From positions 1 to 64,000 of the forward strand of contig DASUFL010000052.1 in the NCBI GenBank assembly GCA_036274595.1: a DNA stretch of 64,000 bases, read 5' to 3'. The stretch is from WS-9 sp036274595 (lineage in GTDB: Bacteria > Eisenbacteria > RBG-16-71-46 > SZUA-252). The notes under the pieces were generated by a model. The model was not told the origin of the DNA. It saw only the letters and a list, made by a program, of their open reading frames with translations, and did not search any database. Every line of letters starts with the position of its first letter. Within the stretch, counting starts at the first letter, position 1. Of this stretch, positions 59,110 to 64,000 are shown one piece after another. A program made the translations under genes and the position numbers.

Positions 59110-59870
59110 TCCGTGCTCCGCTCGATCTTCTTGAGACGCTTCGACGCCTCTCGTTTCGTCCCCGACGAGGCGGTTCCGTTCAGCACGGAGCGAAGCGTGT
59201 CCGCCGCCTCCGCCTCGCGCCCCGTCTTCACGTAGGCGTCGGCGAGGAGCACGCGGGCATCCAGGGACCAGCGCGATTCCGGGTACTCGTGGATCACCTG
59301 CTCGAAGTAGTGCCCCGCGGCGTCCCACTGCTTGAGCCGGAGATAGAGCCGCCCGTTCCGGAACGCCTTCTCCGCTTGGCGGTCGGTGAGCGCGGTGAGG
59401 CGCTTGCGCGCGTCCTGGGCCTTGGGATGGTCCGAGTAGAGCGAGAGGAAGTCCCGGTAGCGCGAGATGGCTCGCACCGTCTCGGTCTGATCGAGCGGCG
59501 CCGGACGGGACTGCAGGTCGTCGCAGCGCGCGAGCATGTAGAGCGCGTCCGGGTGGTACGGCGTCGTCGGGAAGTCCCGGATCAGCCGGTCGAACTGGCC
59601 GGACGCGAGCACGTAGTCCTTGGTGTTGAAGTACGACTCGCCGAGGTAGTAGAGCGCGTCGTCCGTCTTCTCCGTGCCCGGGAACTGCTCGACGTACGCC
59701 TTGAGATCGGCGATCGCGTCGACCCAGTCCTCGCGGTCGAACTCGCCCTTGCCGCGCTCGTAGCTCGCGACGCCGCCGATCTGGGACTCCTTGAGCGTGC
59801 CCCCGCAGCCCGCGGCGAGCGCTGCCAGGAGGAGCGCCGCGAGTACGCTGCGGGCCATGCGGAAGGTCAT
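59106..59870 (-). CDS. BamD-like outer-membrane assembly lipoprotein
   Basis: The 254-residue lipoprotein has lipobox LAAGC (Cys 22) and TPR-like helices: YERGKGEFDREDWVDAI, DDALYYLGESYFNTKDYVLA, TPYHPDALYMLARC and EKAFRNGRLYLRLKQWDAA. This matches BamD/ComL, the essential lipoprotein of the BAM complex that folds outer-membrane barrels. ATG at 59870 shares ATGA with the TPR gene stop. Assignment as the true BamD is probable, as other TPR lipoproteins look similar. Confidence 0.85.
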   Translation of the reverse strand: MTFRMARSVLAALLLAALAAGCGGTLKESQIGGVASYERGKGEFDREDWVDAIADLKAYVEQFPGTEKTDDALYYLGESYFNTKDYVLASGQFDRLIRDFPTTPYHPDALYMLARCDDLQSRPAPLDQTETVRAISRYRDFLSLYSDHPKAQDARKRLTALTDRQAEKAFRNGRLYLRLKQWDAAGHYFEQVIHEYPESRWSLDARVLLADAYVKTGREAEAADTLRSVLNGTASSGTKREASKRLKKIERSTD

Positions 59871-60595
59871 CGGGCGCGGGGCTCCTCCGCCCGGTCCTCC
59901 TCCCGCTCCAGGAAGTCGAGGTACGAACGCGCCCGAACCTCGTCCCGGTTGTCGAGCAGGCAGCGCTCCCATGCTTCGCGCGCGCGGACGCGGCGCCCGG
60001 CCTTCCAGTGGACCAGGCCCAGCGTGACGCGCGCATCGACGTAGCGGGGATTCTGCGCGAGCGCCTCCTCGAGCACCGTCTCCGCGTCGTGGTAGAGGCC
60101 CATCTCCGCGTACACGGAGCCGAGGCGGTTCTTGATGTCGAGGAACTGCGGCGCGTAGCGGAGCGCGCGGCGGTATTCCTGCGAGGCGTCGACGAGGAGC
60201 CCGAGATCTCGGTAGGTGTCGCCGAGCTGCGTGTGCGCCTCCGCGAGATGCGTCCGCACCTCGGGAGTCAGGTTCTCGTGATCCGGATCCCGGGGCCGCT
60301 CCATCTGGAACTCGCGGAGCGCCTCGTCGTAGCGGCCGAGGTCGTTCAGGACAATGGCCAGATTCAGGCGCGCTTCGACGTAGCGGGGATTCAGGTGGAG
60401 CGCCTGGCGGAAGGACGCGACGGCAGCCTCACGGTCGCCGCTCAAGCTCAGGGCGAGACCGAGCAGGTGGTGGAGATCGGGAAACTCCCCATGGGTGGCG
60501 AGGGCCTCCCGGATCTCGCGCGCGGCTTCCTCGTACAGACCGCGCTCGAAGTAATCGCGCGCAAGCACATGGTGCTGGCGCGCCGCGACTCCCAT
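59867..60595 (-). CDS. TPR-repeat protein
   Basis: The 242-residue protein is built of about five tetratricopeptide repeats: HHLLGLALSLSGDREAAVAS, EARLNLAIVLNDLGRYDEAL, LGDTYRDLGLLVDASQEYRR, NRLGSVYAEMGLYHDAETVL and ARVTLGLVHWKAGRRVRARE. No signal peptide is present. ATG at 60595 has GGGAGGAG upstream. It probably scaffolds a protein complex; the adjacent bamD-like gene suggests an envelope role, but this is inference. Confidence 0.85.
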   Translation of the reverse strand: MGVAARQHHVLARDYFERGLYEEAAREIREALATHGEFPDLHHLLGLALSLSGDREAAVASFRQALHLNPRYVEARLNLAIVLNDLGRYDEALREFQMERPRDPDHENLTPEVRTHLAEAHTQLGDTYRDLGLLVDASQEYRRALRYAPQFLDIKNRLGSVYAEMGLYHDAETVLEEALAQNPRYVDARVTLGLVHWKAGRRVRAREAWERCLLDNRDEVRARSYLDFLEREEDRAEEPRAR

Positions 60596-60629
60596 CGCGC
60601 TCCTCCCTGGAATCACGTCCCCCTCCGGC

Positions 60630-61367
60630 TCAGTTGCGGTTGGAATAGAAGAGCACCACGAGGCCCGTGACCACTCCGATCACGATCATCGGCTCGAGCC
60701 ACCGGGTGCCTCCTCCCCGCGGCACGGGCGGATTGAGATACCCCGACCCGCTCGCGGCGTACGCGACGTCCCCCTTCGAGACCACGTCCCTCGCGCTCCG
60801 CGTCGCGGAGCGCGTCCAGACCACGTCCCCATTCTGCGGATCGAAGAGGGTCGCGCTCGCCCGCATGCCCGCGAGCCGCTCGTACCCTTTGGTCCCGAAC
60901 GGGAAAGAACCCAGCCGGCGCACATAGGTTACGCCGGAGCCCTCGACCAGCACTTGAAGCCGGAGCGGTGCCAAGGGGTCGGCGCCCTGGCTCATCGCTG
61001 AAGCGGCGGCTTGAGCCGAGTCCTGCGGCGCGACTGCCGGCGGAGCTCCATGGGTGGTCACCCCGCTCTCCATCGCCGGCGCCAAGGCTTCGCCTCGCGC
61101 CAGGCGCACGGAGACTCCGAGCGCCTTCATTCGTTCCATGAGCGACTGCGTCAAGAGTCCGAGCGTGTCCCCCGGCGAGGGCGTGACCATCGCCACCGGC
61201 CGACCCCCCGGGAACGTCGCCCCCTCGAGGAGGTCCGCCGCCACCGTGTCGGCCACCGCGTCGAGCGCCATGCTGTGCGTGGGTGGCATCTGTGATTTCG
61301 CCGCCGCCGTTCCCGAAGCCGCGACGATGCCCAGGAGTAGAGCCCCGCATGCCCAGCGTCTCCCCAT
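60630..61367 (-). CDS. Exported protein of unknown function with C-terminal anchor
   Basis: The 245-residue protein has a signal peptide (WACGALLLGIVAASGTAAA). The mature part binds no known motif; it has LRLQVLVEGSGVTYVRRLG and LFDPQNGDVVWTRSATRSAR, somewhat like CsgG/GNA1162-type or LPS-assembly proteins, then a C-terminal membrane helix (EPMIVIGVVTGLVVLFYSN) preceded by Arg. I do not assign a function. ATG at 61367 shares TGATG with the rimO stop; GGAGGTGA lies upstream. Position between TPR/bamD and rimO hints at the envelope. Confidence 0.75.
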   Translation of the reverse strand: MGRRWACGALLLGIVAASGTAAAKSQMPPTHSMALDAVADTVAADLLEGATFPGGRPVAMVTPSPGDTLGLLTQSLMERMKALGVSVRLARGEALAPAMESGVTTHGAPPAVAPQDSAQAAASAMSQGADPLAPLRLQVLVEGSGVTYVRRLGSFPFGTKGYERLAGMRASATLFDPQNGDVVWTRSATRSARDVVSKGDVAYAASGSGYLNPPVPRGGGTRWLEPMIVIGVVTGLVVLFYSNRN

Positions 61368-62764
61368 CACCCCGTCACCTCCGCCTCGAGATCGTACCGT
61401 CGCGCGCGCGTGATCCGAACGCGCGCCCGCGCTCCCACGGGAAGCTCCGCCGACGCGCGCACGCGCGTGACGCCGTCCACCTCGTAGCCCTGCTGCTCGA
61501 GGCGGCCGACGTAGTGGCCGGTGCGAGACCCCACGGCGTCGATGCGCACGTCCACTTCGCGCCCGACCCAGCGTCCCCACACGCGCGCGGCCACGGCCTG
61601 CTGCGCCTCGAGGAGTCTCCGGCGGCGCTCCACCTTCACGCGCTCGGGCACCTGCTCCTTCATGCGTCCCGCCGGCGTGCCCTCCTCGCGCGAATAGGCG
61701 AAACAGCCGACGTGGTCCCACTCCTCTTCCTCGACCCGGCTCAAGAGCTCCTCGAAGTCCTCGTCCGTCTCTCCCGGGAACCCGACGATGAAGTGGGTCC
61801 GGATGGCGATGCCCGGGAGCCGCTTCCGGAGCGTCCGGAGAAGTCCCGCCTGGCCCGTCCCGTCCACCTCCCGGCGCATCCGCCGGAGCATGCGGTCGGT
61901 GACGTGCTGAAGGGGGATATCCACATAGCGGCACACCTGGGGTACCTCTTCGAACACCTGGATCAGCGCTTCGCTCCAGGTCTTCGGGTGGGTGTAGTGG
62001 ACCCGCACCCACTCGATTCCGGGAACCTGGGCCAGCGCCCGGAGGAGCTCCGGGAGCCGCGACGAGCCGTAGCGATCCTCACCGTAGGACGTCGAGTCCT
62101 GGGCGATGAGAAGGAGCTCCCGCACCCCGGATTGGGCGAGTCGCTCCGCCTCCTCCACGACCGACTCGAACGGACGGCTCCTGAGATCGCCCCGCAGAGT
62201 CGGGATGATGCAGAACGTGCAGCGGAAGTCGCAGCCGTCCGCGATCCTTAGATACGCGAGATGGCGCGGGGTCGAGAGCGCGCGGTGCTGGGCGAGATCC
62301 ACGGCGGTGCCTGCGGGCCCGACTTCGACGATCGCGCTCCCCCCCTTGCGCACGCGATGCGCGACGCGCGCGATGGCGTCCACCTGGCCGGTGCCCACGA
62401 CGGCGTCGATCTCGGGGATCTCGCGGATGAGCTCGGCCTCGTAGCGCTGCGCCATGCACCCCGCGACGACGATGCCGCCGAGGCGACCCTCGCGCTTGAG
62501 CGCGGCCAGCTCGAGGATGCGGTCGATCGACTCCTTCTGCGACGGGCCGATGAACGCGCACGTGTTGACCACCGCCACATCGGCGTCCTCCGGCGTCGCG
62601 GCGGTGCGGAAGCCGCCTCGGGAGAGGAGTCCGGCCATGATCTCGGAATCCACGAGGTTCTTCGCGCAGCCGAGCGTGACGAGCGCGACGCTCGCATCCT
62701 CGACAGCGGGTCCGGCACCCTCGTCGCGCGGACGGGCGGGCTCGAGCGGAATGGGACGGATCAC
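61367..62764 (-). CDS. rimO: Ribosomal protein S12 methylthiotransferase RimO
   Basis: The 465-residue radical-SAM enzyme methylthiolates an Asp of ribosomal protein S12. The N-terminal MTTase domain has VTLGCAKNLVDSEIMAG, VNTCAFIGPSQKES and VAGCMAQRY, with cysteines for a second FeS cluster. The radical-SAM site is DGCDFRCTFCIIPTLRG (CxxxCxxC). A C-terminal TRAM domain follows (about 395-460). LGCAKNLVDSE distinguishes RimO from MiaB. ATG shares ATGA with ftsK. Confidence 0.95.
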   Translation of the reverse strand: MIRPIPLEPARPRDEGAGPAVEDASVALVTLGCAKNLVDSEIMAGLLSRGGFRTAATPEDADVAVVNTCAFIGPSQKESIDRILELAALKREGRLGGIVVAGCMAQRYEAELIREIPEIDAVVGTGQVDAIARVAHRVRKGGSAIVEVGPAGTAVDLAQHRALSTPRHLAYLRIADGCDFRCTFCIIPTLRGDLRSRPFESVVEEAERLAQSGVRELLLIAQDSTSYGEDRYGSSRLPELLRALAQVPGIEWVRVHYTHPKTWSEALIQVFEEVPQVCRYVDIPLQHVTDRMLRRMRREVDGTGQAGLLRTLRKRLPGIAIRTHFIVGFPGETDEDFEELLSRVEEEEWDHVGCFAYSREEGTPAGRMKEQVPERVKVERRRRLLEAQQAVAARVWGRWVGREVDVRIDAVGSRTGHYVGRLEQQGYEVDGVTRVRASAELPVGARARVRITRARRYDLEAEVTG

Positions 62765-64000
62765 GCCTCGGTCACCTCGGAGATGCGGGACCGGCGCTCC
62801 TGGAAGTCGTGCTCGCTCAGGAGCACTTCGCGCCCCTTCGCCCCTTCGGACGGGCCGACGATGCCGCGCTCTTCGAGCAGATCGAGCAGGCGCGCCGCGC
62901 GCGAGTAGCCCACCTTGAGCCGGCGCTGGAGCATCGAGGTCGACGCCTGCTGGTGCAGCACCACCAGCTTCATCGCCTCCTCGTACAGATCGTCGTCCGC
63001 GTCGGAATCGGCGACCGACGTCGCCTGCTCGAGCGCGGTGTCGTCGATGATCGGCGGAGCCGAGCCCTGGCTCTTCAGGAACGAGACCACGCGCTCGATC
63101 TCCTCGCTCGAGACGTAGGAGCCGTGGATGCGGTAGGGCTCCGGCTTCCCCGCCGGCAGGTAGAGGCTGTCGCCGTGGCCCAAGAGGCTCTCCGCCCCGT
63201 TCATGTCGAGGATCACGCGGGAGTCGGTGCGGCTCGCGACCTGGAAGGCGATCCGTGACGGGAAGTTCGCCTTGATCATCCCTGTGATCACGTCGACCGA
63301 AGGACGCTGCGTCGCGAGGATGAGATGGATGCCGACCGCGCGGGCCATCTGCGCGAGGCGTCCGATCGGCTCCTCGATCTCGGCCGGCAGGAGCGCCATG
63401 AGGTCGGCCAGCTCGTCCACCACCACGACGAGATACGGGAGCTTCGCGTCCTCGGCGGAAGGATCGAGCCCGAGCCGGTTGTAGGCTTCGATGTTCCGCG
63501 CTCCGTGCTTGGCCAGCACCTGGTACCGCCGCTCCATCTCCTTCACCGAATAGCGGAGCGCCTGCGCCGCCTTCTTCGGATCGGTCACGACCGGCATGCG
63601 AAGATGCGGGATCCCGTTGTACGGCGTGAGCTCGAGCATCTTGGGATCGATCATGATGAACCGGAGCTCGGACGGCGTGCGCCTAAGCAAGAGGCTCATG
63701 ATGAGCGTGTTGATGCAGACGCTCTTCCCGGACCCCGTCGCTCCCGCGATCAGGAGGTGGGGCATCTTCTCGAGCGACGCGGTGAAGGGCACGCCCGCGA
63801 CGTCCTTTCCGAGCGCGAACGGGAGCGCGTCGCTCGTCTTCTGGAACGCGGAGGAAGCGATGATCTCGCGGAACCCGACGAGCGCCTTGACGCGGTTCGG
63901 GATCTCGATTCCGACCGCGGCCTTCCCCGGGATCGGAGCGACGATGCGGATTCGCTGCGCACGGAGTGCGAGCGCGAGGTCGTCCTGCCGGTTCAGGATC
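62761..64000 (-). CDS. ftsK: DNA translocase FtsK/SpoIIIE (5' end beyond the window)
   Basis: About 413 codons of the C-terminal part are visible; the frame stays open to the right edge. RIRIVAPIPGKAAVGIEIPN starts the motor. Walker A is LIAGATGSGKSVCINTLI and Walker B VVVDELADLMALL, followed by HLILATQRPSVDVITGMIKA. A winged-helix gamma domain ends it (about the last 65 residues, SMLQRRLKVGYSRAARLLDL), which reads KOPS-type polar sequences. It pumps chromosomes through the division septum. An internal GTG at 63792 is not the start. Confidence 0.96.
   Translation of the reverse strand, partial: ILNRQDDLALALRAQRIRIVAPIPGKAAVGIEIPNRVKALVGFREIIASSAFQKTSDALPFALGKDVAGVPFTASLEKMPHLLIAGATGSGKSVCINTLIMSLLLRRTPSELRFIMIDPKMLELTPYNGIPHLRMPVVTDPKKAAQALRYSVKEMERRYQVLAKHGARNIEAYNRLGLDPSAEDAKLPYLVVVVDELADLMALLPAEIEEPIGRLAQMARAVGIHLILATQRPSVDVITGMIKANFPSRIAFQVASRTDSRVILDMNGAESLLGHGDSLYLPAGKPEPYRIHGSYVSSEEIERVVSFLKSQGSAPPIIDDTALEQATSVADSDADDDLYEEAMKLVVLHQQASTSMLQRRLKVGYSRAARLLDLLEERGIVGPSEGAKGREVLLSEHDFQERRSRISEVTEA

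Overview
The window is a gene-dense stretch of a very GC-rich genome, roughly two-thirds G+C by eye. It carries one tRNA gene and 57 protein genes, and no gap without a gene exceeds 300 bases. The organism is a Gram-negative (diderm) bacterium: there are heptosyltransferases and an ADP-heptose pathway for lipopolysaccharide core, a BamD-like lipoprotein, a TonB-dependent receptor and several outer-membrane barrels ending in phenylalanine. PorV/PorQ-family and GWxTD-family proteins, and large exoproteins with FlgD/type IX-like C-terminal tails, point to the FCB superphylum. A candidate phylum such as Eisenbacteria or a relative fits best. That placement is inference from gene content, not a phylogeny.

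Layout. (1) 1-12130, minus: rplM-rpsI, then rpsB-tsf-pyrH-frr-uppS-cdsA-dxr, running straight into an LPS-core block (split hldE, two GT9 heptosyltransferases, a GT2 and a GT4 glycosyltransferase). (2) 12173-18282, minus: recJ-rel-dtd-maf-mtnA, a stress and quality-control operon with a good sigma70-like promoter at its head. (3) 18311-22615: an SDR gene (minus) diverging from a plus-strand operon of an unknown small protein, class II FBPase (glpX), a BshB1-like deacetylase and an exported protein with an internal duplication. (4) 22619-26735: a two-subunit transketolase, a sugar-nucleotide epimerase and a methyltransferase, with a small zinc-ribbon gene diverging. (5) 26780-31588, minus: a glycolysis operon in the order PFK-gap-pgk-tpiA-secG-tRNA-Leu(GAG), closed by a strong intrinsic terminator. 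The PFK has the signature of the pyrophosphate-dependent type. (6) 31621-45689, minus: a cell-envelope region with a TonB-dependent receptor, a large exoprotein, a PorV-like barrel and a GWxTD protein, preceded by a lipoprotein, another barrel and a TldD/PmbA protease pair. (7) 45686-47829: GH57 branching enzyme plus a DUF4912 protein. (8) 47843-52463: two exoproteins (a zinc metalloprotease and a W-x-D-x-R repeat protein) with the same type of C-terminal tail. (9) 52511-64000, minus: phosphomannomutase, prfB with its programmed frameshift, coaE, polA, nadD, bamD, a TPR protein, an unknown exported protein, rimO and the C-terminal part of ftsK.

Working together: heptose made by the split HldE pair would feed the two GT9 enzymes. 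UppS, CdsA and Dxr supply isoprenoid and phospholipid precursors beside the ribosome and nucleotide genes. The triose-phosphate enzymes, a reversible PPi-PFK, GlpX and the split transketolase give a complete-looking sugar-phosphate core. The receptor-exoprotein-PorV-GWxTD cluster, together with three exoproteins sharing one C-terminal pattern, is the best candidate here for a poorly described surface-export system.

Genes are tightly packed: at least 17 neighbouring pairs overlap by exactly 4 bases (GTGA, ATGA or TTGA). Many start codons are GTG or TTG. I reassigned many starts using these overlaps and Shine-Dalgarno positions, and say so in each entry.
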